A stretch of DNA of 64,000 bases from Ipomoea triloba (lineage: Eukaryota > Streptophyta > Magnoliopsida > Solanales > Convolvulaceae): NCBI RefSeq assembly GCF_003576645.1, contig NC_044920.1, forward strand, positions 17,418,157-17,482,156, read 5' to 3'. Shown here one piece after another: positions 42,883-53,876 of this stretch. Position 1 is the stretch's first letter. Every line of letters begins with the position of its first letter. Made by a program: the position numbers and the translations under genes. The notes beneath the pieces were generated by a model, which saw nothing but the letters and a program-made list of their open reading frames with translations, did not search any database and was not told where the DNA came from.

Positions 42883-44767
42883 CTAAACTCTCCCATCCTC
42901 TTCTTGAATCCGAGCCATAATCCGATTCACAACAGTTGCAATTCTCTTCACAGAGGTGTACTTGGAGCCATCTTCCACCTGCAGTAAAAGAGGGTAAAAA
43001 ATAAACAGTCGCAGCTCAATAAATCCTGTGAATAAATTTTAGTATTTTACTTAAATACATTTTACCCCGTCAAGTTATTAACAATTACCCCATTCCCCAC
43101 ATAAGTAAATTATCTGCAATAAATTATTGTTTTTTGAAAATCTGCAATGAATTATAAATAATGAAATGAAAAGATAAAAAGCTAGCAATACAGAACTTTC
43201 TCTCTCTAACTGATCCACTTTCTTCATCAGCCAACACTGAAAATCTCCAAGTTTTCACTTAAGACATGTATTTGGTATATATTGCATGAACAGAAAATAT
43301 AAAGAATTTCATTAAATCAATTGAGAATTGAAAATTAAATTTGAGAGTTAATGTCATTTGGGTTATCCAAGTATAGTGGTTTTGTGATGTTGATCTAGTC
43401 TTAAACTTTGAAGTTAACTACCAGTGATTTTTAACTTTTAAATTTTTAATTTACCGGTTGTGGTCCTTTAAGAATTAAAATAAGGGTAAGTCGTCCTTTC
43501 AGAAGGACCATGCCTGGCTAAAGTTTGAAAGTTGAAAGAACACGGCTAGTTAAAATCACTATTGCAAAAATTTGACTTAGGTGCCGATTAGGCGCTAGGT
43601 GCCCCTAGGACAAGGGATTTTACACCTAGGCGGACATTAGTCAACCTGTCAATTAGTGGCCGACTAAGCGGTCTAGGCGCCCGAGCCGGTCAAACTAGGT
43701 GCTCGAGTTGGCCAACTACGCACCCAAGTGTTTTTTTCTTATTATTATTACTCAGCCACTTAGGCGCAAGGCGCCCAACTAGCGCCTAACGCCTTCTACA
43801 ACGTTGATTTATAAAACTTAAAAGTTGAAGGACCAAATATGGTTAACATGAAAATTGAAGGACTACATGTGGTTAAATTGAAAGTTTTGGACTAAATGTT
43901 ATAAAACTTGGAAGACCCTGATGACATTAACTCTAAAAATTGATGAAGAGCACAAAATCTATGACTTTACCTTGAGGCTAAGAGAGCATAGAACAAATTG
44001 ATCAGCCCTTGATAGGTTGAAGTGAAGGACAGTTAGCATGAGGCTTTCAATCTGAGACATGAATCTGGGCAGCAGCTTTGGTCGCCATTTGGAGTGTAGC
44101 TTAAGGTCAACATGGTTTTCGCCAGCCATTGTGACTTGTATGTGATCGCCAGATGGCGTTGACAATTGATATCCACGGCAACCATCACTTGCACCAGTAC
44201 CCACATCTTCAAGAAGATTTGTAGTGCTATTCTTGGCACACAGGACTTGCAGCTCTTCTTCTAGCTCTTTCACATAGTTTATTGCTCCACCTAGGATTGA
44301 TGCTTCATCACCCTGCTCATCATATATATTTTTTGTTAGACCACAGGTATCCTAAGTAGACTTAATTATAGAGGAAACTTTAATTTTGTATCATACTCAG
44401 ACTAATCATAATTCGCACCCAGACGGCTTAAATAAAAGATAAAGTGCTGGTCATATTGATTTTTTCATACGATAAGGGATTTTGAACTCACGAGTGAGTT
44501 TTCTATATGAGAGAAGATTTTGAACTTACGACATCTCTTAAGAGATAAGAGTACACCGTTACTCTAACTGATTTGCTCATTATATATATTAACATAACAA
44601 AACCCTTATATATACTTCCTTTTTTTTTTGTTGTTGAATTTAAGTTAATATTGAACCCTATTAGAAAAAGCTCTTTCAAACACTAATGATGAGTTGAGTC
44701 TGGATGGCACTTATGGAGCATGTAATCGCTATAATACCTTCTTCTGTTACACATAAAAGTACTAACA

Positions 44768-44805
<38 letters not shown>

Positions 44806-46396
44806 TAATAATAAATAAATAAATAAATTCCAAACTCTTGATATAAACAACAATGAACGGTGGCGATACTTTCTTCCCAAAAGATTGAATCCCCAATCCG
44901 ATCTCAAAGGTCCAGCAGAGCATAAGAGCCTAGACCTTTGTTTACTGCACACAAGGAGCGACTCCCTCACTTTGAGGGGGTGCTATCACACTGTCGCTAG
45001 TGAAACTCGATCACTCTTGTGACCAATTGAGGTGTCCATGCAGGCGACAAATGGGATACTTGGACAAGCCAAAAGAGGTTAAAGAAAAAAGAATAAAGTT
45101 TTTCAACTTGTTAACATGACTATGGACTTTTATAATGTGTCGGTAAAAATTTTGACCTGTTATAAAATTTTTTAACAATTTATATTCAAAATAATTAAAG
45201 TTGTAAAGAAAAAAGAATAGATCATTTAATTTTAATTACAAAACTTAATAAGTTAAATTTTGTACAATCTCTTATTTAACTTTCTTTTTTGTGTGACGAA
45301 AGAAACTCACACTTACTATTCGATGATGTGTACTGTGGATAATCCTGCCTTGTGACCTTAGCCGTTAAAAGATCACAAAGAGGTAAACCAATTTAAGAAG
45401 TTCATAGCTAATTTGTTCAAACTGAAAAGGCCTTTTAGACCAGGTAAACCACCTTAGATTGTTCATAGTTTACGAGTTTAAACTAAAAAGGCCTCTCCAT
45501 TAAAAATATAATGGAACTTATAACCTTGTGGTTAACAAATGAACAGTTTGACCAACTAACTCTTTGTCTGTCTCCAACTTGTTTTATAAAGATAATCTTA
45601 AAATTAAAAGGGTCTAAATTAAATTAAGAGTTAATTCCATTTTTGGTCCTAGTATTATTGTGGCATGACCATTTTTAGTCCTCTATCAACAAAATCGTTG
45701 AAATATTGTTAAATATAAGAACATTTCAGTCTTCAATTATAAATGTTTTCAAAAAGATAAACATAAAAAATATAGTGATTCAACCTACTTTGTATAAAAA
45801 AAGATTGAAATGCCGTTATATTTAACGATATTTCAACGATCTTGTTGATGAAGGACTAAAAATGGTCATGCCACATTAATACTAAGACCAAATGAGAATG
45901 TTTTAATAAAAAATGACTAAAAGTGGATTGTCATATATAAATTTAGGACCAAAAATGGAATTAACTCTTAAATTAATGAATGATAGGTGGAGCTACATAT
46001 AAACCACCTATCCAAAAAACAAAAAGAAAAAGAAAACAGCTCAAATGAACTACATACCTTTTGGATATAAGATTCTGGTAAGAGGCTGTGGAGATAAGAA
46101 AGATTGTGATTGATCTGTTGGCGGCGGTTAGTTTGAGCGTTGCTTCTCCGGTGCTGTCGTCTCGGACCAGAAACCTCGTCGTCTTCTTCTTCTGCAACAA
46201 CAACGTGGTCGGCAGGAGAAGAGTTTGGAAGCCATTGCTGATGAGTTGGTGGATAATAGCTGCAGGCTTCAAATTCTGGGAAATTTGGGCATTGAAACTG
46301 GAGCGGGAATTGGTTATTATTAGCAACAAAGTCACAACTACTACTAGTCCAGCTCACTTTGGGGACTTTGTAGAGCGCCATAGCTTCAAGCTCCAT
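42883..46396 (-). CDS. bHLH transcription factor, subgroup Ia-like (SPEECHLESS/MUTE/FAMA and bHLH94/96 relatives)
   Basis: Three minus-strand exons join in phase 0 at GT/AG sites: 46396-46058, 44312-43971 and 42978-42883, giving 258 residues. The start is ATG 46396, since no ATG precedes it in frame. The bHLH spans ~82-138: basic region RRQHRRSNAQTNRRQQIN, helix 1 LSYLHSLLPESYIQK, loop, helix 2 GDEASILGGAINYVKELEEE. The intron falls between YIQK and GDEAS, the site conserved in this family. The C terminus (~160-255; IQVTMAG, RPKLLPRFMSQIESLMLTVL, VLCSLSLKV, SVKRIATVVNRIMARIQEE) is the ACT-like dimerisation domain of the subgroup. Relatives act as nuclear regulators of stomatal and other cell-fate steps. 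Unusually, the basic region lacks the His and Glu that normally contact the E-box. All exons are open, so the gene looks intact. Confidence 0.88.
43345..43933. mobile_element. Mutator-like MITE in bHLH intron 2
   Basis: The ends GAGTTAATGTCAT and the inverted ATGACATTAACTC match, with pairing continuing weakly (GGGTNNTCCAAGT). The flanks TAAATTTGA and TAAAAATTG are only partly alike, so the target duplication has decayed. It belongs to the GAGTTAAT family seen at 45628 and 62196. A CCTAGGCG-rich insert is nested inside. Confidence 0.65.
43553..43806. mobile_element. CCTAGGCG-rich hAT-like MITE, nested in intron 2 of the bHLH gene
   Basis: It starts CACTATTGCAAAAATTTG and ends with an inverted relative (CTACAACGTTG). 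Both arms are rich in TAGGCGC strings like those of 17253-17787. No matching 8-bp duplication is visible. Confidence 0.5.
44766..44827. repeat. (TAA)n microsatellite in bHLH intron 1
   Basis: About 20 AATAAT-type units with small interruptions. Confidence 0.95.
45628..45967. mobile_element. Mutator-like MITE in bHLH intron 1 (340 bp)
   Basis: Inverted ends GAGTTAATTCCATTTTTGGT, with an exact 9-bp duplication TTAAATTAA on both sides (45619-45627, 45968-45976). 9-bp duplications define Mutator-type insertion. The interior also pairs (GGCATGACCATTTTTAGTCC and complement). It lies about 90 bases inside the intron from exon 1. Confidence 0.9.
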
Positions 46397-49336
46397 TAAC
46401 ACTGAATCACTGATCTCTCTCTTTATTTTTCCTGCAGGCTATGAATATAATATAATAATCTAGGCGGGCTGGGCTGGGCTAGCTTTTTAATTTAATTTAA
46501 TTTGCTTGTGTCGTTGGGGTGAATTGTCTCAGGTTTTAAAGCTGTTCAATTCCGACGGTGCAAATTATTTGGTGGGACATGTTGTGTTATCTACAAACAC
46601 ACTCACACAAAACTAATTTGATTGGCGTGAATGACCGTACACTCTCATCATTTAAGAGGGGTCGGGAGTTCGAACCCCTTCTTGTATGAAATCCCCTTAA
46701 CCGAAAAATTGAAAAAAAAATAAAAATTGAACTAATAACCTTAACCGACCGATAACCTATTTTTTCGGTTATCGGGCGGTTAACTGGTATTTTGTTCACC
46801 CCTAAATTTACCCTAAATCTAGTCAGCAATTTATCCCTTAATTGGGCCGACCCGGTGCGAACGGGAATTAGTTTGAGTATGGTACGGACTTAAAGATGTC
46901 TTCTACAATTAGGGGTCTGATATTAAAGTTGTTGCATTGGATATTTCTAGTATGATTTACTTCTTTTGTGTTGTATAAAAATTATTACACAAGAATGAGT
47001 TTAATTTTAATTAATGCACACTTGATAGTGAGTACACATTTTTCTTGTCAATAAAAAAATAGTTAAGGTTAGAAAGATATATAAAGTAAGAGATATTTTT
47101 TAAAGAAAAATACAAAAAAAAAATTTCCAGTCAAAATTAAAAACTTTTGTTTGTTTAAAAGTAATGCAGGTGTTTATATTGAGCAAATTGTATGTTCATT
47201 TGAAATAAAGTGTAATTTAATTAAGATGAATTTTCATTTCAGAAGAAAATAAAATTCAATTCAAATAAATAATTTTTTAATAAAATATACTGTCTATTAA
47301 AGTTTTGGCAGTTTAAAGGGGCAAGAGGTAATTTTGGATTTAGTCATCAATTATGATTCCATTTTCAAATTTAGTTCTTGATAATATTTGATCATATTTT
47401 GCCCTTAATATATACTCTATAATAGCATGTCCAAATATAATCTCTTTTTATGACTAAAAGTAAATTAATACACCATCTGTCTCATTTTACCTGTCTTATA
47501 TACTATTTAGTGGTCAAACCAACTCATTATTTTTACTTATTTTCTTTAGTATTTTAAAATTATTTTTAAATTTAATTTTTTGTATTTAATAGTACTTTAA
47601 ATTTAATTTCTAAATATATAAATTTTATATAACAATATTAAATTTGACATTATGAAAAACTGAACTAAAAATACTTCAATCAAGCATAAATAACACACAT
47701 AAAATGAGTTGAAGAAGTATCTTATTAACACCTAAACATTAAAATTATCGTTTGCTAATGACCGACTTTGCTCTAAGGGCCATGTCTAGGCATGATGTTC
47801 AACATCAAATTCTTATTAAGCTATCTAACTAGGGATGTCCATCTTAACATGTAAGCAATGGGTTAGCACGATGACACCAAAAAATTAATGGGTTAGTGCA
47901 AAAGTAAAAAAGTCAAATCCGATAAAAAAAATCAGTTTAATTGCTTAAAATCAATAAATTCAATGGTTTGAGCGAGCTAATCCGAGACTTAGTGGATTAG
48001 ATTAATGGTCAGAGTTGTTCAAAATTACTCTTGTTTCACAAGTAGTGTGAAACAAAATATACAAGCTAGAGAGCTTGTACGTAGACTCGAATTAGCCTTT
48101 TTTTAATTAAGTTTTTAAATAAAATTGTAATAAATATACTAACAAATTATCATTTATGAAAAAAACTTATTATAATTATCATATGATAAATGTAAATAAA
48201 TAAATTATTATTTATTCTTAAATAAAACCAAATTCATTAAAAAAAATCACTTATATATTATATATAAACATAAATGTCCATAACTGTTACATTATGCTTT
48301 TGAGTTGAAATTCAAAATTGGATATTTTGATTGATTAAATGATGTTTTAAGTTTATATTTATCAATGTAAATATATATGCTAGCTAGTCTGTTAGAGTTA
48401 AAGTTTTTTCAGAAGTTAATTTTAAAATATCAAAAGTTTTAATTGAGTCGAATCAAAAAAATTGATGACCGTAAATTTTATGGCTAAGGCAAAAATATTT
48501 TAGCTCGATAAAAATCAGTTGCATTGATCCAAAACTAATAAGCTCAATGGCACAAGAGAATGATATGAAACCAAGTAGTTGTTGGCAATCAGCTATTTGC
48601 TAACAGCTAATTTACCAAATACTTTTCTACAAATCAGATAATGTTATCAACTAGTTAAAACCAAAATCTAATAAGCTAACAATTATTTATCATATCAAAA
48701 GACCACTAAATCTGCGATTAACACTAGAATACATACTCCCTGTTCTCAATTGTAACAAGAAAGTACGTTGTGGCTATGGAGTCCACAAGCAACAGGGACG
48801 ATGCACGTGAAGTTTCCAACTTACTGAAATCATGATATCAAGAAATCATATTTTGTATCGGAGTAACCTTTTGTTATACTTTCAAAAGGACATATAAAAA
48901 AAAACAAAGAGAGAATTACCTTTTGGAGTAAATATATGTGGCTCTTCAATTTTTGTAAATTTTCTATTACCACATAAAGTCTATGATTGATTGACTTTAT
49001 TACATGAGAATGTCGTACTAAATGCACCAAACCATCAAATAAACTATATAATAATTGGGAAGAAAGAACTATATAATAATTTATGTGTGACTTATTGATT
49101 TGAAAAGATAATTCTTTAGTTACAAAAATGCTTTTTATTTTTTATTTTTAATTCTAAAAATGTAATTTAATATTTCTTTTATTTAAAAACTAAAAAAATA
49201 TAAATTTTTTCTACTCTTTTAAGTTTTATCAATGATTTTATTAGATAGGTGTTATTGTTATCTTACTTTAATTTTTTATACTGGCTATCATGCTTGACAT
49301 TTTTAAATTATCTTTGTAATTGTATCCCTCGTCAAT
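46397..49336. other. bHLH upstream region, then AT-rich spacer
   Basis: The ~150 bases left unassigned upstream of the bHLH ATG contain CGGGCTGGGCTGGGCT but no convincing TATA box. The rest is AT-rich with a tRNA-like string (GGGAGTTCGAACCCC near 46663) and no gene that I can support. Confidence 0.6.
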
Positions 49337-49797
49337 GGCAAACACTTGTGTGAGACCGTCTCACCATGAGATGGGTCGTTTCGGTTCGGTTCGGGTCAAT
49401 ATGCAAATGTAACACTTATATGCACAAATGTCATACTTATATGCTCAAATGTAATACTAATCAGGAATAAAATTTTTGTTACTTATTAGGGTAAATTTAA
49501 TACTTTTAAGGGAAAATACAATACTTTTACATTTCGATTTAAAAGTATTATATTTTTCCTCAAAAGTATTATATTTGCCCTTATAAGTGAGAGGTATTTG
49601 TCAACATTACATATTATGAAAAATGTATTACTTTTTCTCTTATAAGTAACAAAAATTGTATTTTTGATTCGTGTTATATTTGAGCATATAAGTGTGAGAT
49701 TTGCACATATAAGTATGACATTTGCATGGTTCTTTGACCCGACCTGACCCGTTTCACGAATAAGGATCCGTGAGACGGTCTCACACAAGTATGACCC
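49337..49797. mobile_element. Long foldback MITE (461 bp)
   Basis: The ends carry ACTTGTGTGAGACCGTCTCA and its complement, and homology continues inward for ~170 bases per arm (CGGGTCAA, GCAAATGT, ACTTATATG, TTTTTGTTACTTAT). The flanks CTCGTCAAT (49328-49336) and CTGGTCAAT (49798-49806) differ at one base and may be a 9-bp target duplication. The whole unit would form a long hairpin RNA if transcribed. Confidence 0.82.
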
Positions 49798-49806
49798 CTG
49801 GTCAAT

Positions 49807-50561
49807 AATGAAAGCTTTGGCATGGCAGTCCTTGTGAAATGTGTTATTTTGAAATAGATTTTAAGTGATAAATTGCACCATTAGTTATTATATCCAATTC
49901 AGATTAAACTTCTCTTTATGATTTTTTTTTTCTCCTAAATCAATCACACTCGTTTAAATAGTTGAATTGACTATTCAGTAGGTAAGATAAAAATATGAAA
50001 ACACACTATATATTAATATAATATTTGTTTGTCCCAAATTAAACATGTAAATTCAAGATGGGAGGGGAGAAGAGAGGAGAGGGGATGAATAAAGTTTTAA
50101 AAATCTTTTTGGATAATTAAATTATCAAAGTGTTCGTAGTGGAAGTTTTAAACTTGCCAAATTTGTTTGTAGATAGCTTGTTTGTGTTTGCTTTGAAAAG
50201 GATATTTAAATGTGTGTGAGATTTGCACCGATTTGTAATGAAAAATAAAGAGAGTTTGGAAAAGAGAAATTGAGACAGTATTTTTATAGTGGTTTGGGAG
50301 TACCCACTTCATTCTTCTCCTTTAACACTAAGAGGATTTCACTAGTAATTAAGATGCATGATGGTAAGAATGTTACAGGAAAGTAATTACAAAAAGGGTA
50401 CCAAGTTAGTAGACAGAGACAAGTAGTAGTATTACTTGACGATTCTAAATACAAGATTCTAAATACAAGTTTGAGTGTGTCCCCTTCATTGAGGCTCAAT
50501 ATTTATACTAGCCTAGTCAAACAAGTGCAACAACTCTATCTAAGTGAAATAACTCACCTCA
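49807..50561. other. AT-rich spacer
   Basis: No gene supported. The stretch 50280-50500 has a mixed composition resembling retrotransposon LTR sequence, but no partner copy is present. Confidence 0.5.
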
Positions 50562-50870
50562 CACTAGTACAAAAAGGGGCATTTGCGTTCGGAGTTTTGG
50601 ACATTTTGCGTCCTGAGTACTCCGAACGCATATGCCATAGACACAATTGGTCCGGACTATCTGCGTCCAGAGTTATCCGTACGCAGATAGTCAATCATCT
50701 GCGTTTGGAACTGCCTAGTTCCGGACGCCGATGTATTTTTTATTTTTTTTAAATGGACTATATGCCTCCAGAACTTAGATAGTATTTTTATATATAAAAA
50801 TGACTATCTGCGTTTGGAACTGCTCAGTTTCAGATGCAAATAGTCATTTTTATTAAAAAAATATTATTTG
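50562..50870 (+). mobile_element. CACTA element end fragment
   Basis: Starts CACTAGTACAAAAAGGGGCA, a typical CACTA terminus, followed by subterminal direct and inverted motifs of the TCTGCGTCCGGA type (about 50586-50840). No inverted right end is found, so it is truncated. Confidence 0.75.
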
Positions 50871-50906
50871 ATAACAATAATAATAAAATTTCTTCACCAT
50901 TCTCGC

Positions 50907-51002
50907 AATAATCCTCCATTCTCTCTCAAATCATCTTAAATATAAGGTAACAAGAATAATCCTCCATTCTCTCTCAAATCATCTTAAATATAAGGTAACA
51001 AG
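50907..51002. repeat. 48-bp exact tandem duplication
   Basis: Units 50907-50954 and 50955-51002 begin AATAATCCTCCATTCTCTCT and appear identical. Confidence 0.92.
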
Positions 51003-51483
51003 AATATGGTAATTCATTTGACTATCAAACACTCAACAGTATCCTCTTCACATCTTCAAAGGTTTCGGACCACTACCAATTAATAATCCATGTTCTTGTT
51101 TTTGTTCAGTTGAGCTAACAACAAAAGGCATATTCAATATCTATCATTTAGATTCAAAAGCACTTCACGTGTTTAAGAAATAAGCCCATAACTCCCTCGT
51201 TCAAAGGATAATTTGACTGTACAGTTGTGTCAAGAGTAGGAGAGCTGGAGAGTAAAATCAACATTTTAGTATTATTCAAATAGAAAAAGGAGTGCTGAAA
51301 AAGATTTATCCCTTTTTAGGCAACATATTTTTTCATGCAGAAAGAATCTTGACATTTCTTGCAACCACAAGCTCTGCCATTTCTGCTTTGAGTTGAAGAG
51401 AAATAATATCAAATGCGCAGAAAATAATGGTCCAAAAGGAAAAGGAATGAAAGACAGCAAAGATGACTACTAGTTCAGAAAGA

Positions 51484-51965
51484 TTAAGAATTAGGAGAAG
51501 GCCAACCTCCAATGCCACCCTTTATTTCTCCGTTATCTGCAAATTTCAGTTTAGAAAGTGGATTCTTAAGACACTTTTTAAAACTAGCCAAGAAGAAATA
51601 TGACTACAATAAATTCTGTGTGCAGATTACCTACCTATTACTTTTGCTAAGCTAAGTCCTGATCCAATATGGTGACTAACTAAGACAATTGGCAGAACAT
51701 TAATCTATATAATCAGGAAAACTAAATTAAACCTTGCAATATGGTGAAAACTACTAAAGCTGTTTTCTTCACCAATCTCACATACCATTAAATCTACTAT
51801 TTAACTCATCATGAAATGTAAACAAGTCAACTTACCACAAGGCAAGGTTACCTGAGATTGTATATATTCTACTAGTTCTTGCAACTTAGCAGCTTGTTGA
51901 GAAGGAATCCCACTTGAACTCCCCTCATGCGCTGGTAGTCTTTCTATAACTATTTGAAGATAACT
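51484..51965 (-). pseudogene. Possible 3' exons of an unidentified gene
   Basis: On the minus strand, 51965-51852 is bounded by TTTTCAG and GTAACC and is open in one frame only, giving 38 residues (including IERLPAHEGSSSGI and QQAAKLQELVEYIQ). A second candidate, 51536-51484, follows TTTGCAG and ends GGIGGWPSPNS-stop. Their phases do not match directly, so an intervening exon would be needed or one call is wrong. I cannot name the protein. Upstream exons are not recognised, so this could be a gene fragment carried by the surrounding CACTA debris. Confidence 0.33.
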
Positions 51966-52050
51966 CTGAAAACAAGTAGAATATCACTGAACAGTTTTAA
52001 GTGTAGATTGAGAATAATAGCACTTACAATTAAGAAGGCAAAGGACATAA

Positions 52051-52070
52051 CACTAGTACAAAAAGGGGCA
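52051..52070 (+). mobile_element. Second CACTA terminus, same orientation
   Basis: CACTAGTACAAAAAGGGGCA is identical to 50562-50581 but followed by unrelated sequence without subterminal repeats. Confidence 0.7.
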
Positions 52071-52074
52071 TAAA

Positions 52075-52200
52075 CAAAGCTAACAAAAGTTTGAGAGATA
52101 CAATCTTGTAATGTCTAATCATTTCCAGATATTATAGATAATTAAGTAGCCCTGTTCAGATCCAACTCCAAGCTCAAAGCTAACAAAAGTTTGAGAGATA
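52075..52200. repeat. 26-bp exact direct repeat, 100 bp apart
   Basis: CAAAGCTAACAAAAGTTTGA plus GAGATA occurs at 52075-52100 and 52175-52200. The first copy directly follows the CACTA terminus. Confidence 0.9.
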
Positions 52201-52629
52201 TCAGATGGCCAGCTCAACTCACAACCAAAGGTAAGGATGGAAGCCCAACATCCATGCAAAATGAATGCTATAGTAGTGAGCAGCAATCAGTTCAAAACTT
52301 CCAATTCAGTTCAACAGAATATACATTATCAAACTTGAAGGGAAAAATCCTTGCAGAAAAATGAAAGAACCTGCATACTGGATGATCAAATCACATTGTG
52401 AAACATATCAAGCATGGATGATCAACCATAGTATCAAAGAGATGGGATACAAATATTGAGGAATCTACCTTCAATTGGCCAATGATACACAACAGTTTGA
52501 GTGACCAGACCCAACATCTTTGGGGTAATCCACTTCCAGAATACAACCTTAATAGAAGATGTACATGATGTTGGTCTCGACATTTGGATAGTTCCATAAA
52601 TGTAGAGAAGTCTAAAACCGCATGCAATC

Positions 52630-53560
52630 TAATAAGTTCAAAGGCTCCTTAATTAATAATTCATGTGCTCCCTAATAAGTGCAATGGCTCTGCGTTAAGT
52701 GCACCGTTACGTTCCACATGCTCTGTGCTCAACTCTTGACCGTTATTATTTGACTGTTTTAATTGCTTTGACTACTTTGGGTTAAACCAAGAGTGTTTGA
52801 GGTCAGGTCCAATAATTTATCCAATTATCTTGTCACCAGTTCCATACTCTCGAGTTATGAGCGTAGCGGAGTCAACTAGAGACTAATAATAGTGGTAGAC
52901 AAGTCCGGTTATCCCTTCACTAGCCCCTACTTCTTTGATGCGAGTTTAGCGGAGTCAACTTGGGAAAAATAGCCAAAGCTACCCACTCAGAGTTTATGTT
53001 GATCCTCATGTGATAACACCAACACATGCCCAACTCGAAATCGAAGAACTCGTGATCGAAGTGGCCAAGAACAGACTTAAGGACGGTCGAGGCTATGCGT
53101 CGTAGCCGAGGATACTCCCCAGCGCAATGAAATGGTGAGGATCTTCCTTGACCGACCATTGCGGAGAACGGACCTCCTCCAACTGTGGCCGGGCATAGGC
53201 TTTGGCCAAGCATATAATCGAGGTTTAGCCTTGGCTAACCATAGTTGAGGACATGCCTCTACACCGAAGACTGACCTCAACCATGGTCGTCGAGGACTAG
53301 CCTCAGTCCCCCCCCCCCCCTCCATCTATGTTGCCAAGGCCTATCCTCGACCATGGTGGTGTGGTTTGCATCTAATGATATGTTTCTATGCTAGTCAGGC
53401 ATGTGAACCAACTGGAGTTTTAATCCTTGTTTTCCTTGGTGGTAGTGATGACGCATAATGTATGTATGCATTTCAATGTGAACGTGTGCACACTGTAATG
53501 TTAGAGTGTGGATAGTGCAATGTATAAGTGTAGTGTTTGTGCATTATAGTATATATGCAT
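52630..53560. other. Spacer with a GC-richer block and C13 run
   Basis: No gene supported. AGCGGAGTCAACT recurs near 52865 and 52948. Bases 53040-53330 are GC-rich with GTCGAGGCTATG-type strings, and a run of 13 C sits at 53308-53320. Bases 53358-53545 are homologous to 56562-56750. Confidence 0.5.
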
Positions 53561-53568
53561 GTGGGTTT

Positions 53569-53670
53569 TGAAATTATGTAATGCAAATATGTAACCCAAT
53601 ATCAAGCAATAAAAGAACCACCAAAATAAGTACACAGCTGAATTTGATACCGCAGTTGGAGAACACCTTC
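53569..53670 (-). repeat. Copia-3 3' LTR terminal fragment
   Basis: About 100 bases starting TGAAATTATGTAA (read on +) match the start of 55749-56549. Homology stops near GGAGAACAC. Confidence 0.7.
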
Positions 53671-53876
53671 AATCTTTTCCTTTCTTTTCTTGTCATTGAA
53701 CTTATCTTCACTCGATCTACAAGATATGATTTTTTCTTCTTTTTGTTTTGTTTTTTTTTAAAGTAAGACAAAACTTCAAACTCAAATGATTTTGAAAAAA
53801 TATATCTAATTTTTTTTATATATAACGAAAAAGAATTAGTATAGCATAATTTACACAAAAGAATTACTGCAAAAGT

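Noticed and set aside
44033..44239. Second minus-strand frame inside bHLH exon 2
   Set aside because: A shadow frame; the exon frame joined to its neighbours encodes the bHLH/ACT-like protein.
46400..46402. GTG at 46402 as the bHLH start
   Set aside because: The codon is GTG. The first ATG in frame is at 46396 and suits a plant gene.
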